Source of the DNA: Collinsella aerofaciens
GTDB lineage: Bacteria > Actinomycetota > Coriobacteriia > Coriobacteriales > Coriobacteriaceae
Assembly (NCBI GenBank): GCA_008668235.1
Contig: RQCP01000063.1
Coordinates: 1-51,823, forward strand
DNA length: 51,823 nt
Direction of reading: 5' to 3'
Position numbers and translations under genes: made by a program. Positions 42,996-51,823 of the stretch are shown piece after piece. Within the stretch, counting starts at the first letter, position 1. Each line of letters starts with the position of its first letter. The notes below the pieces were generated by a model. It ran no database searches. It had not been told where the DNA came from and saw only the letters and a program-made list of their open reading frames with translations.

Positions 42996-43007
42996 GAAAG
43001 GACAATT

Positions 43008-44288
<1,281 letters not shown>

Positions 44289-44329
44289 GCCAACGGCAAA
44301 AGCTGCAGCCAAGAAACAACGCACCAAAA

Positions 44330-44363
44330 GAAGTACCGGCTCCAACCGGTACTTCTTTTTTAT
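44330..44363 (+). terminator. Terminator of metK
   Basis: GAAGTACCGG pairs with CCGGTACTTC around a 6-nt loop, followed by a long T-run; 42 nt after the metK stop. Confidence 0.92.
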
Positions 44364-44455
44364 TTAAAGGTGGTGAAGATGAGCCGACCTGGGACATGGA
44401 ATAGGTCATAGGCCGATAAATTTCGCAGCAGAGCGACTCCAACCATGTATCCTAA

Positions 44456-44576
44456 GTTCCGAGGGCTTTGGTATCTGGTCGGTCGCGAGTTCCGCACGAG
44501 CCGGAGAGCACTTAATGTGCTCTCCGTGCGAGCAGGACTGCCCGAGCAGGCGACCAAATACCAAAGCCCTCGGAAC
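44456..44576. repeat. Two-level inverted repeat between metK and sdaA
   Basis: Outer arms 44456-44481 and 44551-44576 match in 25 of 26 positions. Between them GGAGAGCAC (44503-44511) pairs perfectly with GTGCTCTCC (44517-44525). It ends 55 nt before sdaA and could be part of its leader RNA. TTTCGCAGCAGAGCGA at 44421-44436 lies just outside. The remainder of 44364-44631 shows nothing else. Confidence 0.8.
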
Positions 44577-44631
44577 GGCGGGATAGAGTATGCCCCGCCC
44601 CTCGGGACGACGGGATAGAACAGGAGCGCAT

Positions 44632-46239
44632 ATGGCAGGCAAGCCGCAAACACTAGCTACGACCTCTGCATTCGAGATCTTGGGGCCCGTCATGGTCGGC
44701 CCCAGCTCATCGCACACCGCCGGCGCCCTGCGCTGCGCCCAAGTTGCCGCCAGCCTGCTGGAAGGCCGCATCACCAAAGTCACCTTTGGCCTGTGGAACT
44801 CCTTCGCCCACACCTACCGCGGCCACGGCACCGATCGTGCGCTCGTCGCGGGCATCCTGGGCCTCGACACCGATGACGAGAACATCAAACAAGCCTTCGA
44901 CCTCGCGCGCGAGCAGGGCCTCGAATATCACTTTGACATCAAGGGCGACGACGCCTCCATCCACCCCAATACCGTCGACATCGACATGGTCGACGACACG
45001 GGCGCCACGGCACAGGTCCGCGGCGAGAGCCTGGGCGGTGGCAAGATGCGCATCAGCCGCATTAACGGCGTCGGCGTCGACATCTCGGGCATGTACTCCA
45101 CGCTCTTCGTGGCGCACAAGGACGTCCCCGGTGTACTCGCCGCGCTCACCAACCTGCTCGCCTACGCCCACGTAAACATCGCCTTCTGCCGCACCTACCG
45201 CACCGAAGTGGGCGGCCAGGCCTACTCTGTCTTTGAGACCGACGGCGCGCCCGACGACACCGTCGTCCCCATGCTGCGCAAGCTCGACAATGTCGATTAC
45301 GCAACGTTTATCGAGCTCCCCGGTTCTGCCTCGTCGCTCTCCCCCGGCGTCTCGGCAAAGGAGATCTTCGACGACGGCGAGCAGCTGCTCGATGCGTGCG
45401 AGGAACTGGGGCTCAGCATTGGCGCCGTTATGGCCGTGCGAGAGGCGCGCCTGACCGGTGAGGCGCACGCCGTCGCCGCCATGCGCCGCGTGCTCGACGT
45501 CATGCGCGAGGAGACCACAGCCCCCATCGCCAATCCGCAGCGCTCGCTCGGTGGGCTTATCGGCGGCGAGGCCAAACTCGTCGATGCCACCGTCCGCAAC
45601 GATTTGAGCACAAGCCTGATGGGTGCTGTCCAGACCGACGCCGTGGCTCGCGCCATGGCCGTGCTCGAGCGCTCCGCCACGATGGGCGTGATCGTCGCCG
45701 CCCCCACGGCCGGCTCCGCGGGTGTTGTGCCCGGCTGCGTGCTGGCGCTCGCCGATCGCCTGCAGCTCGACGACGAGCAGGTCATGGACGCGCTCTACTG
45801 CGCAGCCGCCATCGGCCTCAACCTCACCACAAGCGCCTGCGTTGCCGGCGCCGAGGGCGGCTGCCAGGCCGAGGTGGGAAGCGCCGCCGCCATGGCAGGC
45901 GCCGCGCTGGTGCAGATGCTCGGCGGCACGCCCGAGCAGGCGCTCGACGCCAGTTCCATCGCGCTGAGTAACCTGCTGGGCCTCGTTTGCGACCCCGTCG
46001 GTGGCCTCGTGGAGGTGCCCTGCCAAAACCGCAACGCCATCGGCGTGGCAGCGGCCTTTAGCTCTGCACAACTCGCCCTCGCAGGCATTAAGAGCTTGGT
46101 GCCGTTTGACCAGATGGCACATGTCATGCTCTCGGTGGGTCACGCGTTGCCGGCCACGCTGCGCGAGACGGCAAAGGGCGGCATCGCGCAGGCTCCGGCC
46201 GCACTTTCGGCCTGTGCAAAATGCGGTGTGTGCGGATAG
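44632..46239 (+). CDS. sdaA: L-serine ammonia-lyase, Fe-S dependent, single chain
   Basis: 535 residues from ATG 44632 (AGGAG at 5 nt). The N-terminal part is the beta-subunit-like domain (FEILGPVMVGPSSSHTAGA) followed by an ACT-type domain (VAHKDVPGVLAALTNLLAY); the C-terminal part is the alpha catalytic domain. Cluster cysteines appear in ACVAGAEGGCQAE and VCDPVGGLVEVPCQNRNA. It deaminates serine to pyruvate with a 4Fe-4S cluster. The two domains are separate genes in Bacillus and clostridia; here fused. The extreme C-terminus CAKCGVCG adds three unusual cysteines. Confidence 0.93.
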   Translation: MAGKPQTLATTSAFEILGPVMVGPSSSHTAGALRCAQVAASLLEGRITKVTFGLWNSFAHTYRGHGTDRALVAGILGLDTDDENIKQAFDLAREQGLEYHFDIKGDDASIHPNTVDIDMVDDTGATAQVRGESLGGGKMRISRINGVGVDISGMYSTLFVAHKDVPGVLAALTNLLAYAHVNIAFCRTYRTEVGGQAYSVFETDGAPDDTVVPMLRKLDNVDYATFIELPGSASSLSPGVSAKEIFDDGEQLLDACEELGLSIGAVMAVREARLTGEAHAVAAMRRVLDVMREETTAPIANPQRSLGGLIGGEAKLVDATVRNDLSTSLMGAVQTDAVARAMAVLERSATMGVIVAAPTAGSAGVVPGCVLALADRLQLDDEQVMDALYCAAAIGLNLTTSACVAGAEGGCQAEVGSAAAMAGAALVQMLGGTPEQALDASSIALSNLLGLVCDPVGGLVEVPCQNRNAIGVAAAFSSAQLALAGIKSLVPFDQMAHVMLSVGHALPATLRETAKGGIAQAPAALSACAKCGVCG

Positions 46240-46257
46240 CGACAAAGAACGACTCAA

Positions 46258-46284
46258 AGGTGGGACAAATGTCCCACCTCTTTT
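46258..46284 (+). terminator. Terminator of sdaA
   Basis: AGGTGGGACA and TGTCCCACCT form a perfect 10-bp stem with a 2-nt centre, followed by CTTTTG, 19 nt after the stop. Confidence 0.85.
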
Positions 46285-46302
46285 GAATGCCACCGTTTCC
46301 GT

Positions 46303-46331
46303 ACCACAAACAGCAGGGCAATCGCTATAAT
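46303..46331 (+). promoter_or_regulatory. Candidate promoter of the L,D-transpeptidase gene
   Basis: Perfect TATAAT at 46326-46331; the -35 at 46303-46308 (ACCACA) is poor. Transcription would start near 46338, about 50 nt before the start codon. Confidence 0.45.
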
Positions 46332-46388
46332 GCAAGCCCAGTAAAAACACGATGAACCGCAAGGCGAAAATCGAAAGATATGCATACG

Positions 46389-48122
46389 ATGTCGCAAAAC
46401 GATCGAACTCAACTGATTCCCGATCCGCAGCAGCCGAGCAGGCACGCCGGCGGCGTTCAGTCGCCGCGTCCTATCGCGCCGAGCCACGGTCAGCAGCGTG
46501 GTGCGGCAAACGCTTCTCAACGCCCGAACCAACAGCGACAGCAGCGTCAACAACGTCAGCAGCACCAGGCAAACGGCAATGCGCCCAAGCAGCCCCCCAC
46601 GCACGCTCGAAGCGATCGCGGCCCCGCGCGCAAGTCCGCCGGCGACAATAAGTCGGGCAAAAAGACGACGCTCTTTGTCGTCCTGGGTCTAATCGTCATT
46701 GTCTATATCGTAGGCGTCGTAGCATTTTCGCAGGTAGCCTACCCCAACACCACCATCGCCGGCGTCGACGTCTCATTCTCCAACGCTTCGTCTGCCGCAA
46801 CCAAGGTCAACTCGGCATGGAAGCACTATAAGCTCATCGTGACAGGAGATGACTTTAGCTGGACCTATCAGCCCGAGTCCGATGAACCCATCGTCGACGG
46901 TGAGGCTGCTGCAAAAGAAATCATCAACCACAACGAAGCCTTTATTTGGCCGGTCCGCCTTGTGGAATCCTTAAGCGGCAAGACCAAAACAACCGCTACC
47001 TCCAACGAAGTCGATCTTGATCAAGACGTCGACCTGTCCATGCTCTCCGACACCTTTGACCAAAAGCAGTTTGAGAAGGATCTGGGCGCCGCCATCGACG
47101 AGTTTAACGAGGGCCGTTCGGGCACGTTCGAGGCAAATAGCTCCTATGACGAGCAGGCCGGCAAGTTTACCGTCGAGAAGGCGCGCTCCAACGAAAAACT
47201 CAACCGCGAGCATGTCATTAAATATGCCGAGCTCGAGCTTGCCTCGCTGGCCGAGACCGTCGATCTTTCCAAGCTCGGCAACGATGCCTATGAACCGCTC
47301 AATGGAACGCTGACCGATGATCAGATTCAGGCCGCATGCGATGCCGCCAACAACTTCCTGGGCGTCAACGTGACCCTCAAGCTCAACGGCGAGGATGCCG
47401 GCAAGGTCGACGGCAGCTCCGTGTTGCAGTGGATCAGCTTTGCCGATCCGGCCAATCCCACGCTCGATACGTCGCAGATCAGTAGCTGGGCAGCCGAGCT
47501 CGCCAACGGCTTTAATACCGTGGGCTCCACTCGCTGGTGGACGCGCGCCGATGGCAAGCAGTGCGCCGTCGAAGGCGGCGACTTTGGTTGGTCCATCGAC
47601 AGCAGTTCGCTCGCCAAGCAGGTCGAGGACGCCATTAACAACAAGCAGACCGGCGAGATCGAGATCAAGTACTCCCAGAAGGCCGACACCTTTACCGCAA
47701 AGGGAGAGCCCGACTGGAAGGCGTATATCGACGTCGACCTGTCCGAGCAGCACGCGCGCTACTATGACGAGAACGGTAATATCGTCTGGGAGGCCAACTT
47801 TATTTCAGGCAAACCGGGCGAAGACGCCACCCCCGAGGGCGTGTGGCAGATCAACAGCAACGACGGCGGTAGCACCCTGATCGGAGCCAAGGACCCCGAG
47901 ACGGGCAAGCCCAAATACGAGAGCCCGGTGAGCTACTGGATGCCGTTTGAGGGCAACATGATCGGCTTCCACGATGCCACCTGGCAAAACGACAAGAGCT
48001 TCGATAACGCCGAATCGTACAAGTGGTGCGGCAGCCACGGTTGCATCAACCTGCGCCTAGCCGACGCCAAAGCGCTTCACGACTGCATTAAAGTCGGCCT
48101 GTGCGTGGTTGTCCACTCGTAG
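46389..48122 (+). CDS. Membrane-anchored L,D-transpeptidase (YkuD)
   Basis: 577 residues from ATG 46389 (MSQNDRTQLIPD); ATG 46380 is equally open but its AAAG is only 2 nt away. A disordered, Gln/Arg-rich cytoplasmic tail of about 95 residues (QQRQQRQQRQQ repeats) precedes one membrane helix (TTLFVVLGLIVIVYIVGVVA). Outside follow VanW/peptidoglycan-binding-4-like repeats and the YkuD domain, with FHDATW and the catalytic SHGCINLR. It forms 3-3 crosslinks in peptidoglycan or attaches proteins to it. No lipobox. Confidence 0.9.
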   Translation: MSQNDRTQLIPDPQQPSRHAGGVQSPRPIAPSHGQQRGAANASQRPNQQRQQRQQRQQHQANGNAPKQPPTHARSDRGPARKSAGDNKSGKKTTLFVVLGLIVIVYIVGVVAFSQVAYPNTTIAGVDVSFSNASSAATKVNSAWKHYKLIVTGDDFSWTYQPESDEPIVDGEAAAKEIINHNEAFIWPVRLVESLSGKTKTTATSNEVDLDQDVDLSMLSDTFDQKQFEKDLGAAIDEFNEGRSGTFEANSSYDEQAGKFTVEKARSNEKLNREHVIKYAELELASLAETVDLSKLGNDAYEPLNGTLTDDQIQAACDAANNFLGVNVTLKLNGEDAGKVDGSSVLQWISFADPANPTLDTSQISSWAAELANGFNTVGSTRWWTRADGKQCAVEGGDFGWSIDSSSLAKQVEDAINNKQTGEIEIKYSQKADTFTAKGEPDWKAYIDVDLSEQHARYYDENGNIVWEANFISGKPGEDATPEGVWQINSNDGGSTLIGAKDPETGKPKYESPVSYWMPFEGNMIGFHDATWQNDKSFDNAESYKWCGSHGCINLRLADAKALHDCIKVGLCVVVHS

Positions 48123-48146
48123 TTCAACGCGCGCATTCATACAACA

Positions 48147-48220
48147 TGGAACTGCTGCGACTAATCTAACAGTTCCGAAAGAAACCGTCTTATGCGCCTG
48201 CCCCGACCGGTGGGCGCATA
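48147..48220 (+). terminator. Two small hairpins between the transpeptidase and efflux genes
   Basis: GGAACTG/CAGTTCC (about 48150-48176) and TATGCGCC/GGGCGCATA (48191-48220). Neither has a strong T-run; termination or leader function is uncertain. Confidence 0.35.
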
Positions 48221-48254
48221 TACTTATGGAGGTTCTTTCTATAAAGGAGACGCT

Positions 48255-49691
48255 ATGCCGAATGCCCCCACGATCACCCCGGACCCAGATGATACCGAGC
48301 GCACGCCCGAAGGTGTCACCGAAACGATTCCTCTGATTACAGACGTTCATGCCGAAAAGCAGAACGAACGCATAAACGATACGGCCGAGATTTCCGATGA
48401 AGAGGCATATGCCAAGCTCAAGGCAAAACGTGCCGAACGTCGACGCAAAAAGCTGATTCGACGCGGTATTGCCGCCGGCGTCGTTGGCGCCATCGCGTTC
48501 ATTGGCATTGTTGCAACTCTGGTTTTCAATGCGCAGCCGCAGAGCGCCAGCGGACCTGTGACCGACATGGTGACCGAGGGCACGTTTTCCACGACCGTCG
48601 AGGCGAAAGGCCGGCTCAAGCCTATTTCGTCCTCAGTGGTCTCCCCTTCTGTCGACGGTACGGTCGATTCGATCAACGTGCAGGCGGGCCAATCCGTCAA
48701 CGAGGGCGACGTGCTTATGACCATTAAAAACGACGAGCTCGATCGCAACGTTGCCGAGGCGCAGCGTGCAGTTGCTGCCGCTCAAGAAGACCTCGCTAAT
48801 GCGAAGAAAGCCGCAGCTGCCGCTCAGGCCACCCCAACGACGGACGTCGATGGAGCTTCCGCAGCGGCTGGCGTCTCCGCCGCATCGGCGGACACGAACG
48901 CCGTATCGGCCGCGCAGCGCAGCCTCGCATCGGCCCAGGCAAACCTCGATCAGGCGAACGCCAAGGCGGCCAGTCGTACGGTCACGGCCCCGAGCTCGGG
49001 CAGTATCGTGGAGCTCAACGCCAAGGTGGGCGCCACGGTAACAGGCGGCATGATCATGGGCGAAAGCGATACGAGCGGCGGCAAGCAGTGCATGCAGATC
49101 GCCGACCTATCTAAGATGAAGGTGACCGTGCAGGTGGGCGAAAAGGACATCGCCAAGATCGCCGTTGGGCAGAGTGCCAACGTCACGTATCCCGCGTTTC
49201 CCGATATCGTAAGCCAGGGAACGGTCACGGCCATCGCCTCGGTGGCAAACTCCGACGCCGCCAACGGTGGCGGCGGCAGCGTAACCTTTAACGTCGACAT
49301 TCTCATAGAGGCGCCCGACGCGCGCCTGAAGCCGGGCATGACGGCCGAGGTATCGGTGGTGACCGAGCAGCTCGACGACGTGGTGATGGTGCCGACGATG
49401 GCGCTCATGACCGAAGACGGCGAACACTATTACGTCAACGTGGCAACCGATGACGAGGGCAAGCATACCCGTCGCGTGAAGGTGACCGTCGTGACGCAAA
49501 ACGACAACGAAGCCGTAGTCGGCAAGACACAGGTAAAGCGCGACGACCAGGGCAACGAGATCAACCCCAACGTGCCGGTTACCAAGCTGCGCGATGGCGA
49601 CACCCTCGTCATGGACACCGGAGCGGACGCAACGACTGACGGCGGCTACAGCACGGATTCGGGCAGCATGTCTGACGACGAGGGCATGTAA
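48255..49691 (+). CDS. ABC efflux periplasmic-adaptor-like protein (MacA/YknX type)
   Basis: 478 residues from ATG 48255 (AAAGGAG at 5 nt). Acidic cytoplasmic tail, one membrane helix (GIAAGVVGAIAFIGIVATLV), then biotinyl-lipoyl half (SPSVDGTVDSINVQAGQSV), a short Ala-rich coiled-coil hairpin, the second lipoyl half (TVTAPSSGSIVELNAKVGA) and a beta-barrel domain (VTYPAFPDIVSQGTV). In Gram-positives such adaptors work with MacB-like transporters, for example YknXYZ against antimicrobial peptides. C-terminus is Asp/Gly/Ser-rich. Its stop overlaps the ATPase start (TAATG). Confidence 0.88.
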   Translation: MPNAPTITPDPDDTERTPEGVTETIPLITDVHAEKQNERINDTAEISDEEAYAKLKAKRAERRRKKLIRRGIAAGVVGAIAFIGIVATLVFNAQPQSASGPVTDMVTEGTFSTTVEAKGRLKPISSSVVSPSVDGTVDSINVQAGQSVNEGDVLMTIKNDELDRNVAEAQRAVAAAQEDLANAKKAAAAAQATPTTDVDGASAAAGVSAASADTNAVSAAQRSLASAQANLDQANAKAASRTVTAPSSGSIVELNAKVGATVTGGMIMGESDTSGGKQCMQIADLSKMKVTVQVGEKDIAKIAVGQSANVTYPAFPDIVSQGTVTAIASVANSDAANGGGGSVTFNVDILIEAPDARLKPGMTAEVSVVTEQLDDVVMVPTMALMTEDGEHYYVNVATDDEGKHTRRVKVTVVTQNDNEAVVGKTQVKRDDQGNEINPNVPVTKLRDGDTLVMDTGADATTDGGYSTDSGSMSDDEGM

Positions 49692-50464
49692 TGCGTCCCG
49701 TTATCGACATCCGCAACGTGCACCGCATTTTTGAGAGCGAGGCGGGTTGCGCCCACATCCTGCACAACGTGAGCCTGGCGGTAGAACCCGGCGAGTTCGT
49801 CGCCATTACCGGCCCTTCGGGCTCGGGCAAGTCAACGCTCATGAACATCCTGGGCTGCCTGGACAAACCGACGGCGGGCGACTATTACCTGCAAGGGCTC
49901 AACGTGGCCGAGCTCGATGATGACGAGCTCACCGAAGTCCGCGCCCTGAGCATTGGCTTTGTCTTTCAGAGCTTCAACCTGCTGCCGCGCCTGTCGGTTA
50001 TCGAAAACGTCATGCTGCCGCTGGCCTACACCAATGTGCCCCGTAGCCAGCGCGAGATGCGCGCCGTGCACGCGCTGCAGGCCGTCACACTACCGGTCGA
50101 CCACTGGGACCACCGCATATCCGAGCTCTCGGGCGGCCAGATGCAGCGTGTCGCCATCGCACGCGCCCTCGTCAATGACCCGCCCATCATCCTGGCCGAT
50201 GAGCCGACGGGAAACCTGGACTCTGCCACTGGAGCGCTTGTAATGGAGACCTTCCATAGACTTCAGGAGCGCGGCAAAACCATCGTGCTCATCACACACG
50301 ACCCCGGCATCGCCGCCGAGGCCGACCGTGCCGTGACCATCCGCGACGGTCGCATTCACGACGGCGCGTATATTCCACATGCACCGCGGACCCTGCGCAG
50401 CGCCGTAGATAGCCTGCCCATGATTTCCGCCTCCGCCAACCCGCCGAAAGGAGTGGTGGCATGA
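49691..50464 (+). CDS. ABC transporter ATPase, MacB/LolD type
   Basis: 257 residues. Walker A GPSGSGKST, Q-loop FVFQSFNLLPRLSV, signature LSGGQMQRVAIARAL, Walker B IILADEPTGNLDS and the H-loop ITHDPGIA are intact. The order adaptor-ATPase-permease with 1-nt and 4-nt overlaps shows a single operon. A roughly 35-residue C-terminal extension after the core is not conserved-looking. It powers the mechanotransmission-type permease encoded next. Confidence 0.94.
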   Translation: MRPVIDIRNVHRIFESEAGCAHILHNVSLAVEPGEFVAITGPSGSGKSTLMNILGCLDKPTAGDYYLQGLNVAELDDDELTEVRALSIGFVFQSFNLLPRLSVIENVMLPLAYTNVPRSQREMRAVHALQAVTLPVDHWDHRISELSGGQMQRVAIARALVNDPPIILADEPTGNLDSATGALVMETFHRLQERGKTIVLITHDPGIAAEADRAVTIRDGRIHDGAYIPHAPRTLRSAVDSLPMISASANPPKGVVA

Positions 50465-51675
50465 GCGCCCGCGATCTCATCCAGGAAGCCCTTCACTCGC
50501 TCGAAGCCAACAAGGGGCGCAGCCTGCTCACCATCCTGGGCATTGTCATCGGCATCGCCTCGGTTATCGCCATGACTTCGCTCATCGGCGGCATCCAAAA
50601 CAGCCTGGTCAACAGTCTGGGCCTCAATGCGGCACGCATGGTGCAAATCTATTCGTCGCAAGAACTCACCGAGTCCGACATCGAGAAGCTTCAAAAACTG
50701 GTGCCGCAGATAGAGCAGATCGGCATTGTCGACAGCGCGTATACCGAGTATATGACCGGCGATAAAAGCTATACCGTCATGGCACAGGGTGTCGATAGCG
50801 ACATGCTCGACGCCGTGGGGGCCAGCAAGCTCGTTGCGGGGCGCACCTATTCCCAGGCCGAGTCCCAATCAGGCTCGCGCGTGGCGCTCATCAGCCGCGG
50901 CGGCGCCGATCAGCTTTACGGCAACGAACAGGATGCGCTGGGGAAAACCATCAAGGTGTCCAACGGCGAGGTGCAGATTGTAGGTGTGATTGATGGCGGC
51001 AACGACTCCATGGGCTCGCTCACGCTGTATATGCCGCGCGAAACCATCTCAGGCCTGTTTGGCGACGAAAATCCTTCATTCCCCAGCGTGACGGCTCTTG
51101 CCGCCGAGGGCACAGACATGGACGAGCTTTGTAAAACCATCGAGTCCAAGGTGCGCGCAATGAAGGGCATCGCGGAGGATGATGAGTACGACAGTGTATC
51201 GGCGACCTCCATGAAAAGCGCCATCGATGCACTCAACTCCTTTATGGGCGCATTCTCGCTCATCATGGGTGCTGTCGCCAGCATCTCGCTGCTTGTCGGC
51301 GGTATCGGCATTATGAACATGATGCTCACCAACGTGACTGAGCGCATCCGTGAGATCGGCATTCGCCGTGCCCTGGGCGCAAGTCGTCGCGATATCACCG
51401 CGCAGTTTTTGGCCGAGTCCTCGGCGCTGTGCGTCACCGGCGGACTGTTGGGTGTCCTGATTGGCTATCTGCTGGCATGGGGACTCACGTTCTTTGCCGC
51501 AAGCTCGGGCATCATGAGCGAGTTTGGAGCTACCGGGACGATCACGCCAAGCTTCTCCATTACAACAGTGTTGATCGCGTTTGCCGTATCGGTCGGCATC
51601 GGCGTAATCTTTGGCTTCTACCCCGCTCGCCGTGCAGCAAAGCTCGACCCAGTGGAATGCCTACGCTACCAGTAA
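50461..51675 (+). CDS. ABC transporter permease, MacB/FtsX type
   Basis: 404 residues; ATGA overlap with the ATPase. First membrane helix after LEANKGRSLLTILGIVIGIA, then a large extracellular MacB_PCD domain (about 45-270), then three helices in the FtsX domain (LIMGAVASISLLVGGIGIMN, VTERIREIGIRRALGASRRD, and the last two helices before FYPARRAAKLDPVECLRYQ). Typical four-helix MacB half. The system probably exports or resists peptides, or senses envelope stress; the substrate is unknown. Confidence 0.93.
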   Translation: MSARDLIQEALHSLEANKGRSLLTILGIVIGIASVIAMTSLIGGIQNSLVNSLGLNAARMVQIYSSQELTESDIEKLQKLVPQIEQIGIVDSAYTEYMTGDKSYTVMAQGVDSDMLDAVGASKLVAGRTYSQAESQSGSRVALISRGGADQLYGNEQDALGKTIKVSNGEVQIVGVIDGGNDSMGSLTLYMPRETISGLFGDENPSFPSVTALAAEGTDMDELCKTIESKVRAMKGIAEDDEYDSVSATSMKSAIDALNSFMGAFSLIMGAVASISLLVGGIGIMNMMLTNVTERIREIGIRRALGASRRDITAQFLAESSALCVTGGLLGVLIGYLLAWGLTFFAASSGIMSEFGATGTITPSFSITTVLIAFAVSVGIGVIFGFYPARRAAKLDPVECLRYQ

Positions 51676-51688
51676 GCCACCACCAACA

Positions 51689-51755
51689 AGTTGCGGTTCA
51701 TTAGGGAATGAATATTCTATTTAGCAGCAAAAACAGACGCTATTTCACCGCAACT
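51689..51755 (-). repeat. 67-bp dispersed element, copy 2 (inverted)
   Basis: Same length as the copy at 35465-35531 but opposite orientation. Both termini (AGTTGCGG and, inverted, CCGCAACT) are kept, but one arm has diverged inside (GTTCATTAGG against CTATTTCACC). Lies 13 nt after the permease stop and contains the stop codon of the convergent gene. Confidence 0.75.
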
Positions 51756-51823
51756 TATTGAAGGGCTGCTTGCGCCAGTTCCGTGCGTCGTCCTCGAGCG
51801 ATTGGCGGATGACGGGCTTGTAC
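51745..51823 (-). CDS. 3' end of a gene continuing beyond the window
   Basis: The minus strand is open from the window edge for 25 codons (YKPVIRQSLEDDARNWRKQP then FNKLR) to TGA 51745-51747. GC-rich with coding-like codon use. The last four codons and the stop fall in the 67-bp element. Too short to identify. Confidence 0.45.
   Translation of the reverse strand, partial: YKPVIRQSLEDDARNWRKQPFNKLR

Noticed and set aside
42901..43007. SAM riboswitch upstream of metK
   Set aside because: The leader is too short and I could not place the conserved core of any SAM riboswitch class; only a simple hairpin is seen.
44707..46362. 551-codon frame antisense to sdaA
   Set aside because: Same cause; also runs through the sdaA terminator.

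Overview
The window looks like a chromosomal segment of a high-GC gut actinobacterium of the class Coriobacteriia, most probably Collinsella or a close relative. This is an inference from gene content: a GlgC/GlgD-type glycogen operon, single-chain Fe-S serine dehydratase, LoaP-type antiterminator ahead of a polysaccharide operon, a YknXYZ-like ABC trio, and GC-rich housekeeping genes beside AT-rich accessory genes. No database was searched.

Bases 1-6026 are an AT-rich accessory island, nearly all on the minus strand. It holds a partial CDP-glycerol-transferase-like gene (plus strand), a STAND/NB-ARC-TPR ATPase split by a one-base frameshift, a 59-residue ORF just upstream of it, a perfect 33-bp inverted repeat, a decayed gene with in-frame stops, a two-helix membrane protein and an unknown soluble protein. 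It resembles an NLR-like conflict (defence) locus, at least partly degraded, and is the best candidate here for an undescribed system.

Bases 6027-19229 are an exopolysaccharide/capsule operon read on the minus strand from a promoter near 19.55 kb: loaP, a priming sugar transferase, UDP-sugar dehydrogenase, glycosyltransferases, a radical SAM protein, Wzy, Wzx, a TupA-like ATP-grasp protein and WecB. Base composition is mosaic: the promoter-proximal genes and wecB are GC-rich, while the middle genes (7.2-14.3 kb) are AT-rich and look exchanged. A structured leader with two hairpins precedes loaP. Then come tRNA-Ala(GGC), a thiamine pyrophosphokinase-like gene and a HAD phosphatase.

Bases 21834-35071 are a glycogen locus on the plus strand: glgB, glgP, glgC, glgD, glgA and a GH13-GH77 fusion. 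GlgB and GlgA carry long lysine/alanine-rich, histone-H1-like tails. Shared palindromic motifs upstream of glgB and of the GH13-GH77 gene suggest a common regulator.

Bases 35160-46239 are mostly housekeeping genes: an FmdB-type zinc ribbon, rsmB, fmt, def, priA and gltX (minus), then metK and sdaA (plus). Long intergenic inverted repeats lie between several of them. The right end (46389-51675) encodes an L,D-transpeptidase and a MacA/MacB-like ABC efflux system. A 67-bp element near 35.5 kb recurs, inverted, at 51.7 kb.
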